DNA of 64,000 nucleotides from Okibacterium sp. HSC-33S16 (GTDB lineage Bacteria > Actinomycetota > Actinomycetes > Actinomycetales > Microbacteriaceae), in NCBI RefSeq assembly GCF_024171565.1, contig NZ_JALJZZ010000006.1, positions 124,001 through 188,000 on the forward strand, given 5' to 3'. A program made the position numbers and the translations under genes. Numbering within the stretch: position 1 is the first letter of the stretch; the number at the start of each line of letters is the position of its first letter. Positions 1 to 8,381 of this stretch are shown one piece after another. The notes under the pieces were generated by a model, which did no database searches, was not told where the DNA came from, and saw only the letters and a program-made list of their open reading frames with translations.

Positions 1-240
1 GCCGTCAAGGTCGCCGGTGATTAGCCCGACGGTTCCGGTTTGCCCGGCGAGGAGGCCGCGTGCCAGGGCATTCGGTGTGAAGGAGATTTTCTCGGCTGCG
101 ACCAAAACGCGAGCGCGCGTGTCGGGATGCACCTGGTCGCGACCGTTGAGCGCCTTAGAGGCCGTGGCGACCGAGACCCCGGCCAAGCTGGCGACGTCAC
201 GCAGCGTCGGTCTGTTCTGCGGTTTGTCTGCGATGGTCAT
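1..240 (-). CDS. LacI family transcriptional regulator (N-terminal part)
   Basis: Only the first 80 codons are in the window; the gene runs off the left edge. Translation on the minus strand from ATG at 240 gives a classical LacI helix-turn-helix (residues 12-33, with LRDVASLAGVSVATASKALN) followed by the hinge region and the start of the periplasmic-binding-protein-like ligand domain. It is transcribed divergently from a sugar ABC transporter and GH127 operon, and a LacI-sized palindrome lies in the shared intergenic region, so it most likely represses that operon in response to an arabinose-type sugar. The effector is inferred from context only. Confidence 0.9.
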   Translation of the reverse strand, partial: MTIADKPQNRPTLRDVASLAGVSVATASKALNGRDQVHPDTRARVLVAAEKISFTPNALARGLLAGQTGTVGLITGDLDG

Positions 241-350
241 GGCTGAATCCCCTTGGTGATACCCAGCCCGTCGCGCTGCCCGCACCCGCGGGCGCCTTCG
301 TCGATGAAGCTGATTGTCGTCTCTTTCGAGTGGACTCGAGACTACACGGG

Positions 351-380
351 TTGACGCAAGTGATCTACCGGTGTTATGTT
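351..380 (+). promoter_or_regulatory. Sigma-70-type promoter of the ABC/GH127 operon
   Basis: TTGACG at 351-356 and TATGTT at 375-380 are separated by 18 nt, a good -35/-10 pair. It precedes the substrate-binding protein gene and overlaps nothing coding. Confidence 0.75.
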
Positions 381-381
381 C

Positions 382-399
382 GCCGAAAACCTTTTCGGC
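382..399. promoter_or_regulatory. LacI-type operator palindrome
   Basis: An 18-nt inverted repeat with perfect 8-nt arms, GCCGAAAA and TTTTCGGC, separated by CC. It begins 2 nt after the -10 hexamer, so it covers the expected transcription start. This is an ideal place for repression by the divergent LacI protein. Confidence 0.7.
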
Positions 400-468
400 A
401 AGTTTCGAGAAGGTCGCTCTGCACCGAGTTATGCCCTCATCAATGACGATTCCAGACAAGGAAGTCTT

Positions 469-1749
469 ATGGCACTGAAATTCTCGCGGTCCCGCCGCAC
501 TCGTTCGCTCCCGTTAATCGGGGGGGCTATTGCCGTATCAGCGGCGCTCGCGCTCACCGGTTGCACTCCGTCCTCCTCGGGCGGAGCAGGAGACAATGGC
601 GACAGCGACACCATCACGGTGTGGCACTACTTCAGCGATGAGAACCAGGTCAAAGTGATGACCGACTACAAAGATCTCTTCGAGAAGAACAACGACGGTG
701 TCACCGTCGACAACGTGTTCGTTCCCTACGACCAGCTGAACTCCAAACTTATCTCTGCGGTGGGTTCGAAAACTGGGCCGGACGTTGTTGTCTTCAACGG
801 AGCCGACGCGTCAACCCTGGCCCTCGGTGGTGCGCTCGCACCGATCACGGATCAGTGGGACGGCTTCGACGACAAGAGCGAATTCCCCGAGTCCGTCGTG
901 CACTCACTTGAGGGCGACGTCTACGCAGCACAGGGCTACGTCAACCTGCTCGGGCTCTGGTACAACAAGGACATCCTCGACGAAGCGGGCGTGCAACCGC
1001 CCACAACGATGGACGAGCTGAATTCGGCCCTCGACGCCGTCACGGCCGCAGGCAAGGGCGGCATCACGCTCTCCGGGCTGCCCCAGTCGCAGGGTGAATG
1101 GCAGGCATACCCATGGCTGTCCAGCTTCGGTTTCAACTACGACGACCCGCAGGCTGCCCCGCTCGAGGAGGCCTTCGCCGCCATTCAGGACTGGACCGCA
1201 TCGGGAGCACTCACCCGTGAATCCGTGACCTGGGACCAGACGGTTCCGTTCCAGACGTGGGCCGCCGGAAACGTTGCCTTCGCCGAAAACGGCAACTGGC
1301 AGATCGGGACTGCGCGCAGCGATGCCAAGTTCAACTACGGTGTCGTGCCGCTCCCGGTCGGTGAAGATGGTCAGGTCTACCTCGGTGGTGAGGGACAGGG
1401 CATCGGTGCGTTCAGTAAGAACCCCGAACTCGCTTGGAAATACCTCGAGGAAACCTACTTCAGCGCAGAGGGCCAGGCCATCGCGCTCAAGGATGTCGGC
1501 AGCATTCCCAGCCGCGGCGACGCAGCATCCGCTCCGGAAGTAACCGACGACCCCATCCTCAAGGCCTTCGCCCAGTCACTCGCTGACAACGGAGCGAACT
1601 ACCCGGCTCCGGCCGTTCCTGCCGAGGCCGTTGCCGACCAGCAGCTCGCCGTAGGACAGGTCTGGAGCGCCGTGATCGGTGGCCAGATGACGCCGAAGGA
1701 TGCGGCAGCCAAGCTGATCGCAGACCTCGAGCCACTGCTCGCCAAGTAA
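469..1749 (+). CDS. Sugar ABC transporter substrate-binding lipoprotein
   Basis: 426 aa. It has an arginine-rich N-terminus, a hydrophobic segment and a lipobox LALTGC with the lipidated Cys at residue 32, followed by a Ser/Gly linker and a family 1 extracellular solute-binding fold (WHYFSDENQ near the mature N-terminus). ATG at 469 is chosen because an AAGGAAG Shine-Dalgarno precedes it and it places the signal peptide at the N-terminus; an upstream in-frame ATG at 376 would put the operator inside the gene. It binds sugar outside the membrane for the two downstream permeases. The cognate GH127 enzyme suggests an L-arabinofuranose-containing oligosaccharide. Confidence 0.93.
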   Translation: MALKFSRSRRTRSLPLIGGAIAVSAALALTGCTPSSSGGAGDNGDSDTITVWHYFSDENQVKVMTDYKDLFEKNNDGVTVDNVFVPYDQLNSKLISAVGSKTGPDVVVFNGADASTLALGGALAPITDQWDGFDDKSEFPESVVHSLEGDVYAAQGYVNLLGLWYNKDILDEAGVQPPTTMDELNSALDAVTAAGKGGITLSGLPQSQGEWQAYPWLSSFGFNYDDPQAAPLEEAFAAIQDWTASGALTRESVTWDQTVPFQTWAAGNVAFAENGNWQIGTARSDAKFNYGVVPLPVGEDGQVYLGGEGQGIGAFSKNPELAWKYLEETYFSAEGQAIALKDVGSIPSRGDAASAPEVTDDPILKAFAQSLADNGANYPAPAVPAEAVADQQLAVGQVWSAVIGGQMTPKDAAAKLIADLEPLLAK

Positions 1750-1775
1750 TCCCACACGAGAAAGGAGGAAGACCC

Positions 1776-2735
1776 ATGTCAGCAGATCTGACGGCCGCGC
1801 GGCCGTCCCGGCGGTTGTCCGCATCACCGGGGCACACCCGCCGGTTCCCACGACGCCGCTCCCTGTCGCGGCGAGGCAAGCTCCTGTTTGCCCTCCCGGC
1901 CGGGGTCTTCCTCCTCATCTTCTCGTTCTTCCCGCTCGCCCAACTGGGGCGAATGAGTGTAAGCGACGTCTCGGCGCGCACCCTCAACTCGCCGTGGGAG
2001 TTCGTCGGCGCCGACAACTTCGTCGGGAGCGCCACCCAGGGTTCGCTCGTGCCGGCATTCGGCAACACGGTTGTTTTCGTGCTTATCGTCACGGTGATCG
2101 GACTCATCGGGGGTCTGGCTGCCGCTATCCTGCTCAGCACGAGCACATGGCTCTCCGCCTTCGTCCTCGGCCTGATGGTGTTCATCTGGGCACTGCCACC
2201 GGTCGTCAACGGAAGCGTCTGGAAGTTCCTGCTCGGAGACGCCGGCCTGATCAACTCGATCATCACGGGAATCGGCCTCTCACCGACCGCCGTTCCATTC
2301 CTCTACGACGAGCGCTTCGCCCTGCTCTCGGTCGCCATCGTCAACTCCTGGGCTGTCGTCCCGTTCAACGCCCTGGTCTTCCGCGCCGCAATCCTCGGTA
2401 TCCCCGGCGAAACCTTCGAGGCCGCACGCATCGACGGAGCCAACCGTTGGCAAGAGATCTGGCACATGATCGTGCCGGCCGTTCGACCCACGACGCTCGT
2501 TCTCGCGGTCCTCACCATCGTCTACGCCTTCCGATCGTTCGACTTCATCTTCGTAATGACTTACGGCGGTCCCGGTGTCGCCACAAACACCCTTCCGTTC
2601 CTCAGCTACTTGCAGGCGTTCGTTCGTTTCGACTTCGGCATGGGAGCGGCGACCGCCGTCATCTCCGTGTTGCTTGTCCTCGTTCTCGCCGTGATTTACG
2701 CGCGCAGTGTGCGTTCAGAGGAGGCTCACTCATGA
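1776..2735 (+). CDS. Carbohydrate ABC transporter permease, MalF/UgpA type
   Basis: 319 aa integral membrane protein with about six transmembrane segments, preceded by a long basic N-terminal tail of about 40 residues. The conserved permease EAA loop is seen as ETFEAARIDGANRWQEIWHM in the C-terminal third. An AGGAGG ribosome site lies 26 nt after the binding-protein stop, and the stop overlaps the next permease start as ATGA. Together with that permease it forms the membrane channel of a CUT1-type importer. No ATP-binding subunit is encoded nearby, so a shared MsiK-like ATPase elsewhere is likely. Confidence 0.93.
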   Translation: MSADLTAARPSRRLSASPGHTRRFPRRRSLSRRGKLLFALPAGVFLLIFSFFPLAQLGRMSVSDVSARTLNSPWEFVGADNFVGSATQGSLVPAFGNTVVFVLIVTVIGLIGGLAAAILLSTSTWLSAFVLGLMVFIWALPPVVNGSVWKFLLGDAGLINSIITGIGLSPTAVPFLYDERFALLSVAIVNSWAVVPFNALVFRAAILGIPGETFEAARIDGANRWQEIWHMIVPAVRPTTLVLAVLTIVYAFRSFDFIFVMTYGGPGVATNTLPFLSYLQAFVRFDFGMGAATAVISVLLVLVLAVIYARSVRSEEAHS

Positions 2736-3613
2736 GTATCGTTATTCCCCGAGCGGATGCCACTGCGTCAGCACCGTCCTCACCGCAGCCTCGCCGTAAG
2801 AAGCGTTTCGAACCCGTCGCCGGACCGCTGCGCGTTGTCCTGCTGCTGATTTATGCGGTGCCGATTCTCTTCATCGTTCTCACCTCGCTCAAGCAACCCG
2901 GCGACGTGATCTCGTCGCAGTCTTCGTTCCTCTTCACACCGACGCTCGACGCGTACACCAACGTCCTGTCCACCTCGGGTCTCTTTGTCGCCATGCAGCA
3001 GTCGCTCGTCATCGCGGCTGGAACCACGGCGCTCACCCTACTGGTGGCGATACCGGCCGGATACGGCCTGGCCCGAGTCGATTCGCGCATCACGACGATC
3101 GGTCTCGGTCTTCTGATCGTGCTGCAGATGGTTCCGCAGACGGCGAACGTCATCCCGCTTTACCAGATCTTCGGTGCGTGGGGTTTGCTCGACCAGAACG
3201 CCGGCGTCATCATCGCCGACACCGCGCTGCTCATCCCGTTCGCCACGCTGCTGCTTCGGCCGTTCTTTCGCGCGGTGCCCGAGGCGCTCGAGGAGGCCGC
3301 CTCCATCGATGGTGCGAGCATTCCGCGCACCTTCTGGTCGATCATGCTTCCCATCGCCCGCAACGGAGTGGCCACAACGGGCACCCTCGTGTTTTTACTC
3401 TCCTGGGGCGAGTTCCTCTACGCGGTCAACTTCTTCCTCTCGCCGGGCAATTACCCGCTGAGTGCCCTGCTCGCGCAGCAGGTGTCTGCGTTTGGAATCA
3501 ACTGGCCCGGACTGATGGCCCTCGGCGTCATCACCTCCATCCCTATCCTCATCCTCTTTACGTTCACCTACCGGCTGTTGCGCGAAGGCCTCACCCTCGG
3601 CGCCGTCAAGTGA
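2732..3613 (+). CDS. Carbohydrate ABC transporter permease, MalG/UgpE type
   Basis: 293 aa. It starts at ATG 2732, overlapping the TGA of the previous permease by 4 nt and preceded by GAGGAGG, so translation is probably coupled. About six transmembrane segments are visible, and the EAA loop reads EALEEAASIDGASIPRTFWS. It is the second half of the CUT1 channel. The C-terminal LTLGAVK is typical of MalG-type permeases. Confidence 0.93.
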   Translation: MSIVIPRADATASAPSSPQPRRKKRFEPVAGPLRVVLLLIYAVPILFIVLTSLKQPGDVISSQSSFLFTPTLDAYTNVLSTSGLFVAMQQSLVIAAGTTALTLLVAIPAGYGLARVDSRITTIGLGLLIVLQMVPQTANVIPLYQIFGAWGLLDQNAGVIIADTALLIPFATLLLRPFFRAVPEALEEAASIDGASIPRTFWSIMLPIARNGVATTGTLVFLLSWGEFLYAVNFFLSPGNYPLSALLAQQVSAFGINWPGLMALGVITSIPILILFTFTYRLLREGLTLGAVK

Positions 3614-3645
3614 ACACCGTCGTTTCTCACACACCTGGAGTATCC

Positions 3646-5559
3646 ATGCTGACCGAAACCACCTCCGCTGCCGTTCCCGTGAACCCCTCCCGCGGCACCC
3701 TGCGACCACTCTCGTTGTCACAGGTGAGTATCGACAGCGGCTTCTGGGCTGACAAACAACAGCTCAATGCCTCCGCGATCATCGACCACTGCGAATACTG
3801 GATGGAAAAAGTCGGTTGGATCGGCAACTTCGACGCTGCTGTCGAGGGGCGCCTTCCCGCTGACCGAACCGGCCGGGAGTTCTCCGACTCGGACGTCTAC
3901 AAACTGCTCGAAGCCATGGCCTGGGAGATCGGGCGCACGGGCGACTCCCGGCTCGATGAGCGTTTCCGTGCCCTCGTCGCTCGCATCGCGCCCGTGCAGG
4001 AAGAAGACGGCTACCTCAACACGATGTTTGGGCGCCCCGGGCAGGAGCCGCGATACTCCGACCTGCAGTGGGGACACGAGCTGTACTGCTACGGCCACCT
4101 ACTGCAGGCCGCCGTGGCGCGCGGCCGCACGGTCGGAGCCGACGACGAGTTCGTGCAGCTCGCCCGTCGAGCGGCCGATCACGTCTGTGACGTCTTTGGT
4201 GAGGGTGGCATCGAATCGGTGTGTGGTCACCCCGAGGTGGAAATGGCTCTCGTCGAGTTCGGCCGATTCACGGGAGAGACCCGCTATCTCAACCAGGCCC
4301 GGCTCTTCATCAACCGCCGTGGCACCGGGACGCTGGGTGATATTGAACTCGGTCGGAGCTACTTCCAGGACGACACCCCGGTGCGGGACGCCGAGGTGTT
4401 GCGTGGTCACGCCGTTCGCGCCGTCTACCTCGCGGCCGGTGCCGTTGACGTGGCCGTTGAGGATGACGAATCCGAGCTTCTCGATGCCGTTGTGAACCAG
4501 CTAGACCGCACGGTCGCCCGACGCACCTACATCACAGGGGGCATGGGTGCGCACCACGAGGGTGAGTCGTTCGGTATGGACTTCGAGTTGCCGAGCGATC
4601 GCGCCTACTCCGAAACCTGCGCCGGTGTCGGCTCGGTCATGCTCAACCACCGGTTGCTGCTCGCCACCGGAGAGGAGCGATACGCCGACCTGATCGAACG
4701 CACCCTGTTTAACGTGGTCGCCACGTCACCCGCCGCCGACGGCAAGGCGTTTTACTACACCAACACGCTGCACCAGCGGGAGCCCGGTTCCACTCCGCCC
4801 GAAGACGAACCGAGCCCGAGAGCCTCGTCGAGCCTTCGTGCCCCGTGGTTCGAGGTGTCGTGCTGCCCAACCAACGTGGCCCGCACCCTCGCGACCCTCG
4901 GAGCATACGTCGCCTCGTCGACGCCCGATGGCCTGCAGGTTCACCAGTACGCCGCCGGAACCATATCCGCCGACATCGACGGCGGAACCGTGGCCGTGCG
5001 CGTCGAAACGGAATACCCGACGGACGGCGTCATTCGTATTGTTGTGACCGAGACGATCGACAGTGACTGGGAACTCGCACTACGCATCCCGGGCTGGGCA
5101 GCGGATGGCGCGACGTTGCAGGACGGAGACGACGTGCGGGAGCTTGCTCCCGGTTCCGCAACTGCACGCCGCGCCTTTGCGGTCGGTGACGAACTCGTTC
5201 TCACCCTGCCTGTCACGGCGCGCTGGACCACCCCCGACCCCCGCATCGACGCCTTGCGCGGCCAGCGTGCGGTCGAGCGCGGTCCGGTTGTGTTGTGCGC
5301 CGAGTCGACCGATGTTGCGTTCACCGACGACGTCGATGAGCTCCGCATCACGGGCGAGCTTTCCGAGCAGGGGGGAGAGGTGACTGTCGGCGTGCACAGA
5401 ATGGTCGCGCCCGAGCACACCTGGCCCTACGGGGTGGAGGATGCGGAGATTGCGGGTGAGACCCACAGCATCCGTTTGATTCCATATTCATCGTGGGCGA
5501 ACCGCGGTCCGTCGACGATGCGCATCTGGCTGCCGCTCGAGGATGACGTTCGGGCCTAA
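3646..5559 (+). CDS. GH127 beta-L-arabinofuranosidase
   Basis: 637 aa cytoplasmic protein (no signal peptide) of the GH127/DUF1680 family. The key residues of the Bifidobacterium enzyme HypBA1 can be placed: Glu307 as acid/base in GESFGMDFELP, Glu323 and Cys325 in YSETCAGVGS, and Cys406-Cys407 in SCCPTN. This reproduces the Glu-Cys-Cys-Cys zinc site with Cys406 as nucleophile, and the spacing of 16 between the two glutamates matches HypBA1. The start at ATG 3646 has GGAG 5 nt upstream; a GTG overlapping the permease stop (3610) is an alternative. It probably releases L-arabinose from imported arabinofuranosides. The family name is firm; the exact substrate is inferred. Confidence 0.92.
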   Translation: MLTETTSAAVPVNPSRGTLRPLSLSQVSIDSGFWADKQQLNASAIIDHCEYWMEKVGWIGNFDAAVEGRLPADRTGREFSDSDVYKLLEAMAWEIGRTGDSRLDERFRALVARIAPVQEEDGYLNTMFGRPGQEPRYSDLQWGHELYCYGHLLQAAVARGRTVGADDEFVQLARRAADHVCDVFGEGGIESVCGHPEVEMALVEFGRFTGETRYLNQARLFINRRGTGTLGDIELGRSYFQDDTPVRDAEVLRGHAVRAVYLAAGAVDVAVEDDESELLDAVVNQLDRTVARRTYITGGMGAHHEGESFGMDFELPSDRAYSETCAGVGSVMLNHRLLLATGEERYADLIERTLFNVVATSPAADGKAFYYTNTLHQREPGSTPPEDEPSPRASSSLRAPWFEVSCCPTNVARTLATLGAYVASSTPDGLQVHQYAAGTISADIDGGTVAVRVETEYPTDGVIRIVVTETIDSDWELALRIPGWAADGATLQDGDDVRELAPGSATARRAFAVGDELVLTLPVTARWTTPDPRIDALRGQRAVERGPVVLCAESTDVAFTDDVDELRITGELSEQGGEVTVGVHRMVAPEHTWPYGVEDAEIAGETHSIRLIPYSSWANRGPSTMRIWLPLEDDVRA

Positions 5560-5596
5560 CACGGTACCGAGGGAGGTCACGGTGGGGCGATGGCCG

Positions 5597-6238
5597 CTAC
5601 AGCGTGACCCCGCGGAACGCCAGGAAGGGCTTGGGGTCGATGTACGCACCGGTACGGATCTTGAGGTCGAGGTGGCAGCCGGTGGCAACACCGGTCATGC
5701 CGACTTTACCGATGATGGTTCCGGCCTTGACCAGCTGGCCAACGCTGACCCGGTATGAGCCCGTCTGCATGTGGCCGTAGATTGACTCGAGTCCGCTGCC
5801 GTGGTCGATGATCACGCGCTCGCCAAAACTGCCCGCGTTACTGGCTGAGGTGACCCGTCCCGGTGAAATGGCTTTGATATCGGTACCGCACGGCGAGCCG
5901 AGGTCGATACCGTCGTGGGTCGTGTTTGAGCAGCCCGCCGGGGTGCAGATCACCGGTCGCGGCCCGAAGACGGAGGTGACCTTGCCCGGGACGGGCCGAA
6001 CCCACGGTGCATCCGCGTCGTGCATGTAGTTGCCGCCGCGGCTGGGCGGGCCCGCGTTGAGCTGCGAGTCATCGACGGCTGCGACGGCGGGAGCCGCAAC
6101 GGCAGCCGGTGAGGTGCGCGGGTTTGCGAGAACGAGCGGTGTCATCGCCACGGCGAGGGCCACACCCAGCGCGATGATCGATCGGCGACGGAAACGGGTG
6201 ATCTTCTCGCTGCGCGAGTGCGTGACCGAATCGCTCAT
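5597..6238 (-). CDS. M23 family peptidase with atypical HLD motif
   Basis: 213 aa. One N-terminal membrane anchor or signal segment (about residues 20-38) leads into an extracellular LytM domain. His108 and Asp112 (THDGID) match the first two zinc ligands. The usual HLHFE motif reads CHLDLKI, so the third ligand position is Asp191 instead of His. Two cysteine pairs (98/103 and possibly 116/188) may form disulfides. ATG 6238 is preceded by AGGAG. It likely acts on cell-wall peptides or regulates another hydrolase. Catalytic activity is uncertain because of the substitution. Convergent with GH127. Confidence 0.85.
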   Translation of the reverse strand: MSDSVTHSRSEKITRFRRRSIIALGVALAVAMTPLVLANPRTSPAAVAAPAVAAVDDSQLNAGPPSRGGNYMHDADAPWVRPVPGKVTSVFGPRPVICTPAGCSNTTHDGIDLGSPCGTDIKAISPGRVTSASNAGSFGERVIIDHGSGLESIYGHMQTGSYRVSVGQLVKAGTIIGKVGMTGVATGCHLDLKIRTGAYIDPKPFLAFRGVTL

Positions 6239-6379
6239 TGTGCTCCTGTGCTCGACGGCAGGCAAGCGCTGTCGCGCACCCCCCAAAGGTGTTCGGTCCC
6301 ACGATATCGGTGTCTGGCGCGATTCTGCGAGAACCGGCTCGTCGTGCCGTCGCCTCAGTGCGAGACCCGGAACCGGGGA

Positions 6380-6385
6380 TACGAT
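6380..6385 (+). promoter_or_regulatory. -10 hexamer TACGAT, leaderless-type
   Basis: Ends 6 nt before the pseudouridine synthase ATG at 6392. Confidence 0.45.
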
Positions 6386-6391
6386 CGAAGG

Positions 6392-7321
6392 ATGCCTCCA
6401 CGCTCACCATTACCGCAGCGCCACGGGCTCGACCCGGCGTGGATGCGCACACCGGATTTCGATCGGCAGCGGCCGACGCCGTGGCCCACGATGGGTGCGT
6501 GGTTGGACGAGCGTCTTTCTGAATTCATCGACGTGCCCGAGTTTCTGGGCGCGGGCAGATTCGTCTATGCATCGGGAGAAGCGGTGGCCGAGTCGGACCT
6601 GTACCGGCCGCACACGTTCGTCTGGTTCCACCGGGATCTGCGGGAGGAAGCATCCGTACCGGGGAAAATTTCGATCGTGCATCGCGACGAACGCATCGTC
6701 GTGATCGACAAGCCGCCGTTTCTCTCCACCATTCCCCGCGGGCGACATGTGAAGCAGAGTGTGGTGGTGCGGCTGCGAGCCGAACTGGGGCTGCCGGAAC
6801 TGTCGCCGCTTCATCGACTGGACCGGGTGACATCCGGTCTTCTGATTCTGGCGACCGAGAGAAAATGGCGAGCGCCGTACCAAACCCTGTTTCAGCGCGG
6901 CGAGGTCGGCAAGGTGTATCGCGCGCTCGCGGCCTACCGGCCTGAGCTTGAGCTGCCGGTCACGGTGACAAACCACCTGGCGAAGCGCCGCGGGCACCTG
7001 CAGGCCGAGGTGGTGGAGGGGAGGCCAGCCAACGCAGAGTCGCGGGTGGAACTGGAGACCGTGCTCGATGAGTCGCGTGCGGTGTACCGGCTGACGCCGC
7101 GCACCGGGCGCACACATCAGTTGCGGATGCACATGTGGGGTCTGGGCGTGCCGATTGCGGACGACCCGCTTTATCCCGAGGTGCGGGACGTGTCGGTCGA
7201 CGACTTTGACCACCCGCTGCAGTTGCTGGCGAGCGAACTGAGGTTCACTGACCCGGTGGACGGGCAGAGTCGTCGTTTTGAGGCGGTGCGGTCGCTGCCG
7301 TTGTGCGGGGAGTCGGACTAG
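6392..7321 (+). CDS. RluA family RNA pseudouridine synthase
   Basis: 309 aa. The catalytic signature HRLDRVTSG places the nucleophilic aspartate at residue 144, and the later RTGRTHQLRMHM motif is the second conserved block. The N-terminus of about 90 residues carries no S4 domain but resembles the extension seen in the actinobacterial subgroup. It isomerises uridine to pseudouridine in rRNA or tRNA; the target cannot be told from sequence. Its TAG stop shares a CTAG tetranucleotide with the stop of the converging SDR gene. Confidence 0.92.
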   Translation: MPPRSPLPQRHGLDPAWMRTPDFDRQRPTPWPTMGAWLDERLSEFIDVPEFLGAGRFVYASGEAVAESDLYRPHTFVWFHRDLREEASVPGKISIVHRDERIVVIDKPPFLSTIPRGRHVKQSVVVRLRAELGLPELSPLHRLDRVTSGLLILATERKWRAPYQTLFQRGEVGKVYRALAAYRPELELPVTVTNHLAKRRGHLQAEVVEGRPANAESRVELETVLDESRAVYRLTPRTGRTHQLRMHMWGLGVPIADDPLYPEVRDVSVDDFDHPLQLLASELRFTDPVDGQSRRFEAVRSLPLCGESD

Positions 7322-8067
7322 ATCGAGAACCCGCCGTCGGCGGTCAGTAGCTGCCCGGATATCCATCGGCCATCGGGCGAGACGAGAAAGCGAACAACCT
7401 TCGCGATGTCGTCGGGTGTGCCGAGCCGGCCGGTCGGCTGGCGTGCGATCCCCGATGCGCGAATGTCATCGTTCATCCAGCCGGTGTCGACCGGGCCCGG
7501 GTTGAGGACATTCGACGAAATGCCACGGTCGCCCAGCTCACCCGCCGCTGCGATGACGATGCGGTCGAGTGCCCCCTTGCTCGCGCCGTAGGGCATGTTA
7601 TGCACGACGTGGTCACTCGTCAGGGCGACAATCGATCCGCCGTCGGGCGGAACCTGGAGCGCGAAGGCACGGATGAGCAGCCAGGCGGCCCGGGCGTTGA
7701 CAGCGAAGTGGCGGTCGAAACTTTCCACCGAGGTGTCGAGAATGCTCGAGTCCACCGACTCGGAGTGTGAGAGGACCAGGGCGGAGACGGGACCCAGTTC
7801 GGATTTCGCGCGGCTCAAGATGTGTGCGGGCGCGTCAGGGGCGGTGAGGTCGGCTTCGATCGGGAGCACTCGCCGGCCGGTCGCTTCAATCTCGGCTGCG
7901 ATGTCGGCTGGGTCGTCGGCGCTGCCGCCGAGGGACATGCGCTCCTCGTACGGCGTCCAGTAGTTGAATGCGATATCCCACCCGTCATGGGCAAGGGTCA
8001 GCGCGATCGCCCGGGCGATGCCATTCTTGCGCCCGACGCCCGTGACGCAGGCCACTGGAGACGGCAC
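7318..8067 (-). CDS. Short-chain dehydrogenase/reductase
   Basis: 249 aa with an N-terminal TGVGRKNGIA variant of the TGxxxGIG cofactor motif, LVLSH in place of NNAG, and active-site YGASK. The C-terminus GQLLTADGGFSI is typical of classical SDR enzymes. The substrate is unknown. The start is a GTG at 8067 (a second GTG at 8055 is possible). A 36-codon frame ends 1 nt before this GTG, so translation might be coupled to it. Confidence 0.85.
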   Translation of the reverse strand: MPSPVACVTGVGRKNGIARAIALTLAHDGWDIAFNYWTPYEERMSLGGSADDPADIAAEIEATGRRVLPIEADLTAPDAPAHILSRAKSELGPVSALVLSHSESVDSSILDTSVESFDRHFAVNARAAWLLIRAFALQVPPDGGSIVALTSDHVVHNMPYGASKGALDRIVIAAAGELGDRGISSNVLNPGPVDTGWMNDDIRASGIARQPTGRLGTPDDIAKVVRFLVSPDGRWISGQLLTADGGFSI

Positions 8068-8068
8068 G

Positions 8069-8179
8069 TCAGGCTCGTCTCGACCGGCGTAGCACTACGG
8101 CGGTCACACCACTCAGCCACGCCACCTGCGACAGAGTGAAACGGGGCCGGTTGGTGGCGGGGTGGTCATCGTGCGTCAT
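8069..8179 (-). CDS. Possible small ORF (36 aa) upstream of the SDR gene
   Basis: ATG at 8179 to TGA at 8069-8071 on the minus strand, about 36 codons, basic C-terminus and a short hydrophobic stretch (VAWLSGVTAVVL). The stop lies 1 nt before the SDR GTG start, which would fit translational coupling. There is no good ribosome site (an AGGAG lies about 25 nt upstream). It may equally be chance; the rest of the 314-nt gap 8068-8381 shows no other gene. Confidence 0.25.
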   Translation of the reverse strand: MTHDDHPATNRPRFTLSQVAWLSGVTAVVLRRSRRA

Positions 8180-8381
8180 GCAGCCAACGTATCGTGTGAC
8201 GATTGCTCCTCGATACTTCTCCAGGGGCGGGATGTGCCGTGAGAGATCACGTGCTCTGGACCGCCACGGGCCACCGCGCCTAAACTGCTCCGAAGGACTG
8301 GCAGAGCGACGACAGTGCAGGCCGCAACGGCGCTGGCCACGTGTGACAGCCGGTCCCGCCCGCAATCGAAGAGAAGATCCC

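Noticed and set aside
376-468. Upstream start of the substrate-binding protein at ATG 376
   Set aside because: It would place the -10 region and the LacI-type operator in the coding region and put 31 residues ahead of a normal lipoprotein signal peptide.
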